Positions 37,200 through 45,094 of a stretch of 64,000 nucleotides of DNA are shown one piece after another (positions within the stretch are counted from its first letter, which is position 1; every line of letters begins with the position of its first letter). The notes under the pieces are model-generated. The model did no database searches, was not told the DNA's origin, and worked only from the letters and a program-made list of their open reading frames with translations. The translations under genes were made by a program, and so were the position numbers. The stretch is taken from assembly GCA_028290305.1 (NCBI GenBank), contig JAQGKC010000228.1, positions 1 to 64,000 on the forward strand, given 5' to 3'. The stretch comes from Bradyrhizobium sp. GTDB taxonomy: Bacteria; Pseudomonadota; Alphaproteobacteria; Rhizobiales; Xanthobacteraceae.

Positions 37200-37419
37200 A
37201 GCAACTCCGTCTCGCATCATAGCGAACAGGGCGTTTGCTTGTTCGGTCACTATCGAATGAACCTTTGACACAGCGCGGCAAGCGAGACGTGCCGCTCGAC
37301 GATGCGGCGGCGTCCATGACGAATAGCGACCAGCAGACCGTGAAGCATGAAGCCTCACTGCAGACGCTATCGGCAGAAACCCGCTTGCCCATGCCGGCGG
37401 CCTTCAATCACCTTTAATT

Positions 37420-37456
37420 GATATGAAGTTTACCTTTGTAGTTTTCCTTCATATCT
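37420..37456. promoter_or_regulatory. Candidate MarR operator
   Basis: GATATGAAG and CTTCATATC form a perfect 9-bp inverted repeat with a 19-nt spacer, ending 13 bp before the start codon of the MarR-family gene. The position suits autorepression. Confidence 0.6.
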
Positions 37457-37469
37457 GCTAGGTTGAGAC

Positions 37470-37922
37470 ATGAGCAAACGGAAGGTGGAATTCAACGCCA
37501 TCAGCGCCTCGGCCTTGGCGGCGGAACTGCATGCGTTGAGCGGCAAACTCAAGCGACGCCTGCGCGAGCAGGCTTCGGCGGGAGATCTGACGCCCTCGCA
37601 AACATCGGTGCTTGGGCATCTGGACCGGGATGGGCCTACGACGGTCACCGCCCTCGCCCGGATGGAGGGTGTCCGCCCGCAATCGATGGGAGCCACGATC
37701 GCCGTGCTCGAAGCCGCGGGACTGGTCAAAGGATCGCCAGATTCGAAAGACGGGCGGCAGACAATACTGTCTCTGACGCCCGCCTGCCGGGAATTGATCA
37801 GAAGCGGCCGCGCGGCGCGACACGATTGGTTGTTTCGCGCCATTCAAGCGAAGCTCACGCCGCAGGAACAGGAGCAACTCGCTGCTTCGATGAGCCTTCT
37901 CAATCGCCTCGTCGACACCTGA
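37470..37922 (+). CDS. MarR-family transcriptional regulator
   Basis: This is a 150-residue MarR regulator. The winged helix spans LTPSQTSVLGHLDRDGPTTVTALARMEGVRPQSMGATIAVLEAAGLVKGS, with the wing DSKDGRQTILSLTPACREL. It heads an apparent plus-strand operon with an isochorismatase-fold protein, a small membrane protein and an MFS exporter. A perfect inverted repeat lies just upstream. It probably represses the operon until a small aromatic or phenolic ligand binds. The ligand is inferred only from the family. Confidence 0.92.
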   Translation: MSKRKVEFNAISASALAAELHALSGKLKRRLREQASAGDLTPSQTSVLGHLDRDGPTTVTALARMEGVRPQSMGATIAVLEAAGLVKGSPDSKDGRQTILSLTPACRELIRSGRAARHDWLFRAIQAKLTPQEQEQLAASMSLLNRLVDT

Positions 37923-37987
37923 CAAACCGGTCCAATCGCGTCTGCGGTGCGGCCAGCACATGATTCCGAACAATGGAGAGTAACGAT

Positions 37988-38569
37988 ATGACGATCAGTA
38001 TGCTCGATGCGAAACCCGCTCTGCTCGTCGTGGACTTGCAGAAGGGCATTGTCGGCATGCCGACAGCGCATCCGATGGCCGATGTCGTGAACAATGCCGT
38101 CAAACTGACGAACGCCTTTCGCAGCCACGACCTGCCGGTCGTCCTCATCAATGTCGACGCCGGGGCGCCGGGCCGTGCGGAGCAATCACCTCGTGTCCGT
38201 GAGTTTCCCGCAGGTTGGACCGATTTCATCCCTGAACTCAACCGGCAGCCAAGCGACCACATCGTCACGAAGCGGACGTGGGGCGCCTTCACGAACACCG
38301 ACCTCGAGAAATATCTTAGAGGGCTCGGCGTCACGCAGGTGGTTGTCACCGGCGTGGCCACCACCGCCGGCGTCGAATCCACCGCGCGCCATGCCCATGA
38401 GCTTGGATTCAACGTCGCGCTCGCCATCGACGCCATGACGGACATGAGCGCCGACGCTCATCACAACAGCCTTACGCGGATCTTTCCGAGGATGGGCGAG
38501 GCCGGCACCACGCAGCAGATCATCGATCTTCTTGCAGCGACATCGCGCTGCGAAAAAGGGAGCGCCTGA
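37988..38569 (+). CDS. Isochorismatase-fold protein lacking the usual Cys
   Basis: This 193-residue cysteine-hydrolase-fold protein keeps the catalytic Asp (LLVVDLQKG, Asp16) and Lys (IVTKRTWGAF, Lys95). The nucleophile position, normally Cys in T-G-V-A-T-x-x-C-V-E-S-T, is Gly128 (VATTAGVESTARH). True isochorismatases also do without this Cys, so an isochorismatase-like vinyl-ether or other non-thiol reaction is possible, as is loss of activity. GGAGAG is 7 nt before the ATG at 37988; an ATG at 37973 lies too early. It is the second gene of the MarR operon. Confidence 0.88.
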   Translation: MTISMLDAKPALLVVDLQKGIVGMPTAHPMADVVNNAVKLTNAFRSHDLPVVLINVDAGAPGRAEQSPRVREFPAGWTDFIPELNRQPSDHIVTKRTWGAFTNTDLEKYLRGLGVTQVVVTGVATTAGVESTARHAHELGFNVALAIDAMTDMSADAHHNSLTRIFPRMGEAGTTQQIIDLLAATSRCEKGSA

Positions 38570-38571
38570 AC

Positions 38572-38901
38572 ATGGAATGGATTCATTATCTGGCTTATTT
38601 CGGCGGCGGCATGTTCCTCATCAACGCCATCCCGCATTTGGTCAACGGCGTCTCGGGGCGACCCTTCCAAAGCCCGTTCGCCACACCGTCCGGCGAAGGG
38701 CTCTCGTCATCGACCGTGAACGTTCTCTGGGGCGCCTTCAACCTCGCCGTGGGATACATGCTGGTCTGCCACGTCGGCAATTTCGATTTGCGCTCCACCG
38801 ATGACGCGATCGCGCTGGGATTAGGCGCTCTTGTGCTGGGCGTCGTCATGGCCCGCATGTTCGGCCGATTTCATGGCGGCAACTCCCCCGTTCAGGGGTG
38901 A
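38572..38901 (+). CDS. Small membrane protein of the MarR operon
   Basis: This is a 109-residue protein with about three membrane helices: IHYLAYFGGGMFLINAIPHLV, VNVLWGAFNLAVGYMLVCHV and AIALGLGALVLGVVMARMFG. The family is unknown to me. It starts 2 bp after the isochorismatase-fold gene, and its stop codon overlaps the GTG start of the MFS gene, so all are co-translated. Confidence 0.85.
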   Translation: MEWIHYLAYFGGGMFLINAIPHLVNGVSGRPFQSPFATPSGEGLSSSTVNVLWGAFNLAVGYMLVCHVGNFDLRSTDDAIALGLGALVLGVVMARMFGRFHGGNSPVQG

Positions 38902-40136
38902 GCGGTCAATTGAAGGGCACATTCCGTTCGCTTGAAAGTTTCAATTACCGGATCTGGGCCGCGGGCGCGCTGGTGTCCAACGTAGGTTCGTGGATGCAGC
39001 GCACCGCGCAGGACTGGATCGTCCTCACCGAACTGACGCACCGGAATGCGACCGCCGTTGGAATCGTGATGGGACTGCAGTTCGGCCCACAGGTCCTGCT
39101 GCTGCCTCTCACCGGCTTCGCCGCGGACCATCTCGACCGGCGAAAGGTTCTACTCTGCACGCAGGCCGCGATGGGGCTATTGGCGCTCGGTCTTGGACTG
39201 CTGGTCGTGACCGGCCTCGTCCGGTTGTGGCACGTGTATGTCTTCGCGTTTCTTTTGGGATGTGCAGCCGCGTTCGATTCGCCAGCGCGGCATGTCTTCG
39301 TCTCCGAACTCGTCGAGGAGCGTCATCTCCCGAATGCGGTAGCCCTCAATTCGACGTCGTTCAATGCCGCTCGAATGATTGGCCCGGCCATCGCCGGCGC
39401 TCTGATCGCCGACGTCGGCTCAGGATGGGTATTCCTGATCAACGCCGTCTCCTTCGGCGCAGTATTATGCTCCCTCGGCCTTCTGCGCCCCCACAAGTTC
39501 CAGCCAAACAACCGCGCCATCCGTGCCCGAGGCAGCTTCGTTGAAGGCTTCCGCTACGTTTCGCGGCGGCCGGATCTCAAAGCCATCCTGTTCATGCTGT
39601 TCCTGGTCGGCACGTTCGGATTGAACTTCCCGATCTTCATCTCGACCATGTCCGTCACCGTCTTCCATGCCGGCGCGAGCCAGTACGGATTGCTGACGTC
39701 GATGATGGCGGCTGGATCAGTTCTGGGTGCACTGATGGCCGCGGCAAGAGCGAAACCGGGTATTCCGGTCCTGCTAGCCGGCGCCGCGATCTTCGGTATC
39801 GGCTGCGCGGTGGCGGCGGTCATGCCCAGCTACCTGCTGTTCGGTATCGTTCTCGTCGTCATCGGCATGGCCGCGCAGACTTTTACGACATCGACCAATA
39901 GCCTCGTGCAAACTTCGACCGAGCCCGGCATGCGAGGGCGCGTGATCGCGATCCTGCTCGCGATCGCATTGGGAGGAACGCCGGTCGGCGCACCGATCGT
40001 TGGTTGGATTGCCGACGCGTTCGGTCCGCGTTGGGCACTCGGCGTCGGAGCGGCGTCCGGCCTGCTCGCCGCGGCGGTCGCCATCGTCTATCTCGCGAGG
40101 CTGAGGCGTCCCGACGCCGGCGCAGCATCAGTTTGA
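38898..40136 (+). CDS. MFS exporter (EntS-like MFS_3 family)
   Basis: This 412-residue 12-helix MFS transporter resembles the EntS/MFS_3 exporters. Landmarks are LESFNYRIWAAGALVSNVGSWMQRTAQDWIVL at the start, the motif A loop AADHLDRRKVLL, and VALNSTSFNAARMIGPAIAGALI. The GTG start at 38898 overlaps the previous stop (GTGA), indicating translational coupling. The substrate may be the compound sensed by the MarR regulator. EntS exports a siderophore, but nothing else here points to siderophores. Confidence 0.92.
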   Translation: MSGQLKGTFRSLESFNYRIWAAGALVSNVGSWMQRTAQDWIVLTELTHRNATAVGIVMGLQFGPQVLLLPLTGFAADHLDRRKVLLCTQAAMGLLALGLGLLVVTGLVRLWHVYVFAFLLGCAAAFDSPARHVFVSELVEERHLPNAVALNSTSFNAARMIGPAIAGALIADVGSGWVFLINAVSFGAVLCSLGLLRPHKFQPNNRAIRARGSFVEGFRYVSRRPDLKAILFMLFLVGTFGLNFPIFISTMSVTVFHAGASQYGLLTSMMAAGSVLGALMAAARAKPGIPVLLAGAAIFGIGCAVAAVMPSYLLFGIVLVVIGMAAQTFTTSTNSLVQTSTEPGMRGRVIAILLAIALGGTPVGAPIVGWIADAFGPRWALGVGAASGLLAAAVAIVYLARLRRPDAGAASV

Positions 40137-40164
40137 AAGCGGCTATGGCGCGGCAAGGCGGGAA

Positions 40165-40189
40165 GACCGGCGCGTCGACCACGCCGGTC
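40165..40189. terminator. Bidirectional terminator hairpin
   Basis: GACCGGCG and CGCCGGTC form a perfect 8-bp stem with a 9-nt loop between the convergent MFS and peroxiredoxin genes. Confidence 0.6.
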
Positions 40190-40198
40190 TGTTGAGCG

Positions 40199-40876
40199 TC
40201 AGGCTGCCTTGCTGCCTTTCAGGCGGTCCAACACAGGCAGCAATTCCGACGGATCGGGACGCTGCGTGTAATCGGGATTCACCTCGGAGTAAGCGATGAT
40301 GCCGTCGGCGCCGAGCACATAGCGAGCGGGCATCGGCAGCACCCAAGAGGGATCGTCATTGAATGAGGGCAGATCGTTCCTGAAGCTCTTGTAGAGTTCG
40401 ACCAGGTAATCCTGCAGCGCAAAGCGGATGCCGAAGGCATCAGCCACTTCACTCCTGGCATCGCTCAGGATCGGAAAGCTGAGCTTGTTGTCGCGCTGCG
40501 ATTTGCGGCTGTTCGGTGCCGTCTGCGGCGAGATCGCAACCAGACTGGCGCCTCGGGCCGTAATTTCGGGCAGCGCGGCCTGCAATGCCTGCAGTTCGAG
40601 ATTGCAGTACGGGCACCAGACGCCGCGGTAGAACGAAACGACAAGCGGACCCTTGGCGAGTAGCTCACGCGACGACACCGGCTTGCCGTCGGAATCATTG
40701 AGGGTGAATACCGGCGCCGTATCTCCAGCCTTTTTGGCGCGCTGCGCCTGGGCGCTGTCGATCAGCTCGGCAGTGGCACGATGCATCGTGTCCAGCGCCT
40801 CCTTGGTCGGCTTGAGGGGAAAGCGGCCGGATTCGAAATCGGCCTTGAGGGCGTCGAGGCGGTCTTGCAGGGCCAT
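40199..40876 (-). CDS. Peroxiredoxin-like protein (AhpC/TSA family)
   Basis: This is a 225-residue thioredoxin-fold peroxiredoxin-like protein. The active site is SFYRGVWCPYCNLELQALQ with a C-x-x-C pair (Cys88, Cys91) rather than the single Cys of classical AhpC. An extra N-terminal helical part (ALQDRLDALKADFESGRFP) is typical of this redoxin subgroup. GGAGA precedes the ATG. The divergent LysR gene 96 bp away probably controls it. It may reduce peroxides or electrophile-modified thiols. Confidence 0.9.
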   Translation of the reverse strand: MALQDRLDALKADFESGRFPLKPTKEALDTMHRATAELIDSAQAQRAKKAGDTAPVFTLNDSDGKPVSSRELLAKGPLVVSFYRGVWCPYCNLELQALQAALPEITARGASLVAISPQTAPNSRKSQRDNKLSFPILSDARSEVADAFGIRFALQDYLVELYKSFRNDLPSFNDDPSWVLPMPARYVLGADGIIAYSEVNPDYTQRPDPSELLPVLDRLKGSKAA

Positions 40877-40972
40877 GGGATGTCTCCATTGGTTGGTTGG
40901 CCCGCAAAATCTGGTTCATTTGCCGTAATAGGGGTATACAGCATTTATGGACATCATTTATCAAGATTTCAA

Positions 40973-41854
40973 ATGAGTGACCGATTGCAGGAATTGACGG
41001 TTTTTGTGCGCGCGGCGGAGAGCGGCAGCTTTTCCCGCGCCGCCCGCGAGCTCGGTCTGTCGCAGCCATCGGTTTCGCGCATCATCGGCGAACTGGAAGC
41101 GCGGCTCGGCATAACGCTTCTTCTGCGCACGACGCGCCGCATCACGGTAACGGATGCCGGGGCGTTGTTCCTCGATCGCGCCCGCGAGATCCTGGCCGAT
41201 ATCGAAGACGCCGAGGACGCCGCGCGCGGTGTCGATTCCCTGCGCGGCATCATCCGCCTCGCATTGCCGGTGATTTATGGAACCCGCGAGATCATTCCGC
41301 GCCTGCCGAAGTTTCTCGCCGCCCATCCTCTATTGCGCGTCGAGATGGCGGTTTCCGATGCGCGACAGGATCTGGTCGCGGAAGGCGCCGATGTCGCCAT
41401 TCGCCTCGGCGAGTTGAACGATTCCGTATTCGGTGCCCGCAAGCTGGAGACGCTGGCGAGAATGCTGGTGGCGTCGCCGGCCTATCTGAAAGCGCGTGGC
41501 ATCCCGAAAACGCCGGCCGATCTCGCATCACACGATTGCATCTTCGGGCCGGGCAATTTCGGTCGCGACAGTTGGTCGTTCACCCGTAACGGCACTGAGG
41601 TGTCGGTCGATGTGCGCGGCCGAATCCATACCGATTCAGGACCCGGCGCTTTTGCAAGCGTGATGGCGGGGCTGGGTATCGCCAATGCATCGACGGTCAT
41701 GTTCAAGGCCGAAATCAAGGCGGGCACGTTGGTCCCGCTACTTCGCAACTACAAGCTTGAGCCGGTGGACGTGCATGCGGTTTTTCCCGGTGGTCCGCGA
41801 CCCTCGACCAAGGTCCGCGCCCTCGTCGATTTCCTGGTTCAAGAACTCAAATAG
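40973..41854 (+). CDS. LysR-family transcriptional regulator
   Basis: This is a 293-residue LysR regulator. The helix-turn-helix includes LTVFVRAAESGSFSRAARELGLSQPSVSRIIGELEARLG. The effector domain begins near GIIRLALPVIYGTREIIPRLP. The ATG at 40973 opens MSDRLQELTVF. Longer upstream frames overlap the divergent peroxiredoxin gene. The 96-bp shared region has direct repeats of CATTTAT. It probably regulates the peroxiredoxin gene. Confidence 0.92.
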   Translation: MSDRLQELTVFVRAAESGSFSRAARELGLSQPSVSRIIGELEARLGITLLLRTTRRITVTDAGALFLDRAREILADIEDAEDAARGVDSLRGIIRLALPVIYGTREIIPRLPKFLAAHPLLRVEMAVSDARQDLVAEGADVAIRLGELNDSVFGARKLETLARMLVASPAYLKARGIPKTPADLASHDCIFGPGNFGRDSWSFTRNGTEVSVDVRGRIHTDSGPGAFASVMAGLGIANASTVMFKAEIKAGTLVPLLRNYKLEPVDVHAVFPGGPRPSTKVRALVDFLVQELK

Positions 41855-41883
41855 ACCGATCGCGTCCGAGTTTTGAAGCGTCC

Positions 41884-42345
41884 TCAATCGCGATGGCTGA
41901 AAGCGGCGACAAAATCCTCCGACACCACATATTCGAGCGCCTTGCGCAGCGCAGCTGACTTGGCAACGCCAAACGCCGCCTCGAATCCATCCTGGGCGCG
42001 TTTCCAAAGCGGCTCCGACTCCGCAAGTTTTGCGCGTCCAGCGGCGGTCAAAGCGACGAGGCGGTTGCGACGATCGTCCGGATCGATCCTGATTTCGACG
42101 AGCCCATCGCGCTCCAGCGGCTTCAGATTATGCGTCAGCGCCCCGCGGTCCATCACCAGGGCCTCGGCCAGTTCGCCGATCGGCGGCGTTCCGGTCCGGG
42201 CGATGTGATTCAGGATCGCCCGCTGAGTGGTCCGCAATCCGCAGGGCTCCAATGCCGAATCGTAAAGCTGCGATACCCGCCGCGTCGCCTTGCGTAAGGC
42301 CGTGCAATTACAAGGGGACTTCTGCTTCCTGCTCCCGATCGCCAT
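41884..42345 (-). CDS. MarR-family transcriptional regulator
   Basis: This is a 153-residue MarR regulator. The winged helix spans GLRTTQRAILNHIARTGTPPIGELAEALVMDRGALTHNLKPLERDGLVEI, and the wing is DPDDRRNRLVALTAAGR. It has an unusual N-terminal Cys pair (SPCNCTALRK), which may sense oxidants or metals. GGAG lies 9 nt before the ATG. It is divergent from a tautomerase/MFS operon. The shared 127-bp region holds two copies of a TTGCATATGCA palindrome. Confidence 0.92.
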   Translation of the reverse strand: MAIGSRKQKSPCNCTALRKATRRVSQLYDSALEPCGLRTTQRAILNHIARTGTPPIGELAEALVMDRGALTHNLKPLERDGLVEIRIDPDDRRNRLVALTAAGRAKLAESEPLWKRAQDGFEAAFGVAKSAALRKALEYVVSEDFVAAFSHRD

Positions 42346-42368
42346 CTTTCACCGCTCCGAAATCAGTC

Positions 42369-42398
42369 TTGACTGTTCCTTGCATATGCACATATAGC
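42369..42398 (+). promoter_or_regulatory. Candidate promoter for the tautomerase/MFS operon
   Basis: TTGACT (42369-42374) and TATAGC (42393-42398) lie 18 bp apart in the -35/-10 arrangement. One palindrome sits in the spacer and the other just downstream, an arrangement suited to repression. Confidence 0.5.
42379..42390. promoter_or_regulatory. MarR operator candidate 1
   Basis: CTTGCATATGCA has the palindromic core TGCATATGCA. It sits between the predicted -35 and -10 elements of the operon promoter. Confidence 0.65.
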
Positions 42399-42405
42399 AT
42401 AATTT

Positions 42406-42419
42406 CTTGCATATGCAAG
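42406..42419. promoter_or_regulatory. MarR operator candidate 2
   Basis: CTTGCATATGCAAG is a perfect 14-bp palindrome, starting 27 bp after the first copy and just downstream of the predicted -10 element. Confidence 0.7.
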
Positions 42420-42472
42420 TGATCGAGCGAGAACGCCTTGAAAAAGCGATTTCGCGGAAAATGGAGAGACCG

Positions 42473-42856
42473 ATGCCCCTGGTACGTATCGACCTTCAAA
42501 AGGGAAAAGACGCGGCTTACCGGCGAAAGGCGGGACAGATCGTCTATGAGGCGATGGTCGCCAGTACCGGCGTTCCCAAGAACGACCACTTCCTGATTAT
42601 CGGCGAGCACGCCGCCGACAATTTCATCTTCGATCCCGACTATCTCGGCATCCATCGCACCAACGATCTAATCATGGTGCAGATATTTTTTAATGAGGGG
42701 CGCTCTGTCGCGCAGAAGCAGGCGCTTTATAAGGCGATTGCCGAAGGATTATCCGCCTCGCTTCAGGTCCGCCCGGAAGATGTCTTCATCACCCTGGTCG
42801 AGGTGAAAAAGGAAAACTGGTCGTTCGGCAACGGCGTTGCGCAGTACGCAGCCTGA
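42473..42856 (+). CDS. Tautomerase/MIF-superfamily protein
   Basis: This is a 127-residue protein of the tautomerase superfamily. The mature enzyme would begin with the catalytic Pro (MPLVRIDLQKGKDAAYRRKAG). The segment VPKNDHFLIIGEH and the end QVRPEDVFITLVEVKKENWSFGNG match the MIF/4-oxalocrotonate tautomerase-like family. GGAGAG precedes the ATG at 42473, and this start places Pro at position 2. An earlier in-frame ATG lies inside the operator. It is the first gene of a MarR-controlled operon with an MFS exporter. Confidence 0.9.
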   Translation: MPLVRIDLQKGKDAAYRRKAGQIVYEAMVASTGVPKNDHFLIIGEHAADNFIFDPDYLGIHRTNDLIMVQIFFNEGRSVAQKQALYKAIAEGLSASLQVRPEDVFITLVEVKKENWSFGNGVAQYAA

Positions 42857-42876
42857 TTTTCTGCTGGAACAGCAAC

Positions 42877-44436
42877 ATGCACGCCGTCGTTGATCCGCCG
42901 AAATCCTGGCTCGCAGCGTATCGCCCGATGCTGGTCTTGCTCTGCGTATCGGCGCCCTCTTTCATGCTGCAACTCGACGCGAACATTGTCGCCGTGTCGT
43001 TGCCCTCGATCAGCGAATCCCTCAAGGCGAACTTCGCCGGAATCGAATGGGTGGTGACAGCTTACACGCTGTCCTTTGCCTCTCTGTTGCTTCCGGCGGG
43101 CGCGCTCGCCGACCGATTTGGTCGCAAACGTATTCTCATCGCCGGGCTTGGCGTTTTCACGATCGCCTCGTTCTTCTGCGGCGCGGCTCCGGATCTTGCG
43201 ACCCTGGTCGCGGCGCGTGCATTTCAGGGCGCCGGCGCTGCGCTGCAACTCAGTGCAGCGCTCGCAACGTTGTCCAGTTTCTTCAAGGGCCATGAACGGG
43301 CCCGCGCCTTTGCGTTCTGGGGGTCCGTCGTCGGAATTGGAATTTCCATGGGCCCGGTCGTGGGCGGCCTGATCACCCAGACGTTCGGCTGGCAATGGGC
43401 GTTTTACATCAACCTTCCCATTGGCGCGGTCACGATATCGGCGGTTGTCGTCGTCATCGAGGATTCCAGGGATCCGGATGCGGTCCGTTTCGACCTTGCC
43501 GGTGTGGCGACATTCAGCGCCTTTCTGTTTCTGACCACGCTCGCATTGATATCCGGCAACCACGAGGGTTGGACGAGCCCACACATCCTCGCCGAAGGCC
43601 TCGGAGCGATCGTATTCCTGGTGATCTTTATTGTCGTGGAAAAGCGCCAGGCCCGGCCGATGGTGGATTTTTCGTTCTTCCGCCAGCCGACCTATCTCGG
43701 TGCGAACGTCGCTCAGTTCGTCTTTGCAGCCGGTCTGCTCACCATGTTGACGTTTATGCCGATCTACTTTCAGCACGCGCTCGGCATGTCGCCACGCTCA
43801 GCCGGACTCGCGATGCTGCCGATGGCGCTGCCGCTATTTATCGTGCCACGCATCGTCACCGCGCAACTCTCCCACCGGCTGACCGGACGCACACTTCTGA
43901 CTGCGGGTCTCGCACTCGTCAGTGGCGGCCTTGCCTTCATGGCGCTTGTCGCAGGCAAACTCGACTATCGCTTGATGTTGGCGGGCATGCTGGTGACCGG
44001 CATCGGTGCAGGCCTGTTGAATGGTGAAACCACCAAGGTCGGGATGACGGTCATTCCTCCGGGCAGGGCCGGCATGGCATCCGGCATCTCCGGAACGATG
44101 CGCTTCACTGGAATCGTTATCGGGTTTGCGGCGCTTGGTGTCGTCCTGTTCAGCCGAATCTCCGCAGCAATCACGACGGCGCTTCCGGCTCTCAGCGAGC
44201 CCGACAGACAAGGGCTTGTAAGAGAGATCGCTTCCGGCAATCTGTCAGGCGACGGCGTTGCCTCCGTTTCACACACGGTTCTTCAGGCCATCGCGCTCAG
44301 GAGTTTTACCGAGGGCTACGCCACGCTGTTTGCAGCGAGCGCAGGATTTTGTTTTGTCGCCGCGGTTGCCACCTGGCGGCTGGTTCGGGCTTCCGACATG
44401 CCACCGCTCGCCAAAATGCAAACGGTGGCGCCATAA
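42877..44436 (+). CDS. DHA2-family MFS drug transporter
   Basis: This 519-residue, 14-helix MFS exporter is of the EmrB/QacA type. Visible motifs are SFMLQLDANIVAVSLPSISESL, the motif A loop GALADRFGRKRIL, VAARAFQGAGAALQLSAALATL and VGIGISMGPVVGGLITQTFGWQWAFYINLPIG (motif C region). The gene follows the tautomerase gene by 20 bp and shares the MarR-type operators. No adaptor gene is adjacent. It probably removes a toxic aromatic or quinone-type compound. Confidence 0.93.
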   Translation: MHAVVDPPKSWLAAYRPMLVLLCVSAPSFMLQLDANIVAVSLPSISESLKANFAGIEWVVTAYTLSFASLLLPAGALADRFGRKRILIAGLGVFTIASFFCGAAPDLATLVAARAFQGAGAALQLSAALATLSSFFKGHERARAFAFWGSVVGIGISMGPVVGGLITQTFGWQWAFYINLPIGAVTISAVVVVIEDSRDPDAVRFDLAGVATFSAFLFLTTLALISGNHEGWTSPHILAEGLGAIVFLVIFIVVEKRQARPMVDFSFFRQPTYLGANVAQFVFAAGLLTMLTFMPIYFQHALGMSPRSAGLAMLPMALPLFIVPRIVTAQLSHRLTGRTLLTAGLALVSGGLAFMALVAGKLDYRLMLAGMLVTGIGAGLLNGETTKVGMTVIPPGRAGMASGISGTMRFTGIVIGFAALGVVLFSRISAAITTALPALSEPDRQGLVREIASGNLSGDGVASVSHTVLQAIALRSFTEGYATLFAASAGFCFVAAVATWRLVRASDMPPLAKMQTVAP

Positions 44437-44471
44437 CGATCGGTGGACGAAAAACTGCGACGGTTCGTTTC

Positions 44472-45080
44472 TTACTTTGCAAGATTTTTGCGCAGAACCT
44501 CGGTCAAACGATCGGGACTGGTCTGCGGGGGCATGAACCCCAGATACTCGCCGTTGCGCCCCATCAAATAGATGACGCCGGTGTGGTCGATCGAGTAATC
44601 CCCGCTCCGTTCATTCCCGACTTTCACATAGAACGCCTTGTAGGCGTTCGCCACCTTTCGAATTTCTTCGGGAGAGCCCGTAAGACCCACAAAGCTGCGA
44701 TGGAAGGCCGAGATGTATTCCGCCAGCACTTTCGTGTCGCGCTCCGGATCGATCGTGATGAAGAGAGGCTGGATGTCTTCGGCAGCCGGGCCCAGGGCAT
44801 CGAGCGCCTGCGTAATGGCCATCAGATCAGCCGGGCACACGTCGGGGCAATACGTATAGCCGAAATACACGATCATCAGTTTGCCGCGAAAATCGGTGTC
44901 GCTGCGCTGCTTGCCAGCCTGGTCGGTCAGCGTGAAGGGTCCGCCGACCGACCCGCGGCCGTACATCAAATCGTCCATCATCTGCGCCGCCGACGGTTGT
45001 TCTTCCGCCGCCGCTGCGGCCGGGCCGCAGCCGAACAAGGACGCGATGACAAGCAGCGCGCACGTCCTTCGACCTGACAT
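44472..45080 (-). CDS. SCO1/SenC-family copper chaperone-like protein
   Basis: This 202-residue thioredoxin-fold protein is of the SCO1/SenC type. It has an N-terminal export signal with a Cys (VIASLFGCGPAAAAAE), possibly a lipoprotein site. The copper motif CPDVC lies in YFGYTYCPDVCPADL, and the distal His is in YSIDHTGVIYL. I chose the ATG at 45080. It starts 14 bp after the metallo-hydrolase gene on the same strand. A role in cytochrome oxidase copper assembly or in redox defence is usual for the family. Confidence 0.92.
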   Translation of the reverse strand: MSGRRTCALLVIASLFGCGPAAAAAEEQPSAAQMMDDLMYGRGSVGGPFTLTDQAGKQRSDTDFRGKLMIVYFGYTYCPDVCPADLMAITQALDALGPAAEDIQPLFITIDPERDTKVLAEYISAFHRSFVGLTGSPEEIRKVANAYKAFYVKVGNERSGDYSIDHTGVIYLMGRNGEYLGFMPPQTSPDRLTEVLRKNLAK

Positions 45081-45094
45081 GGCTTCGTCCTGGA

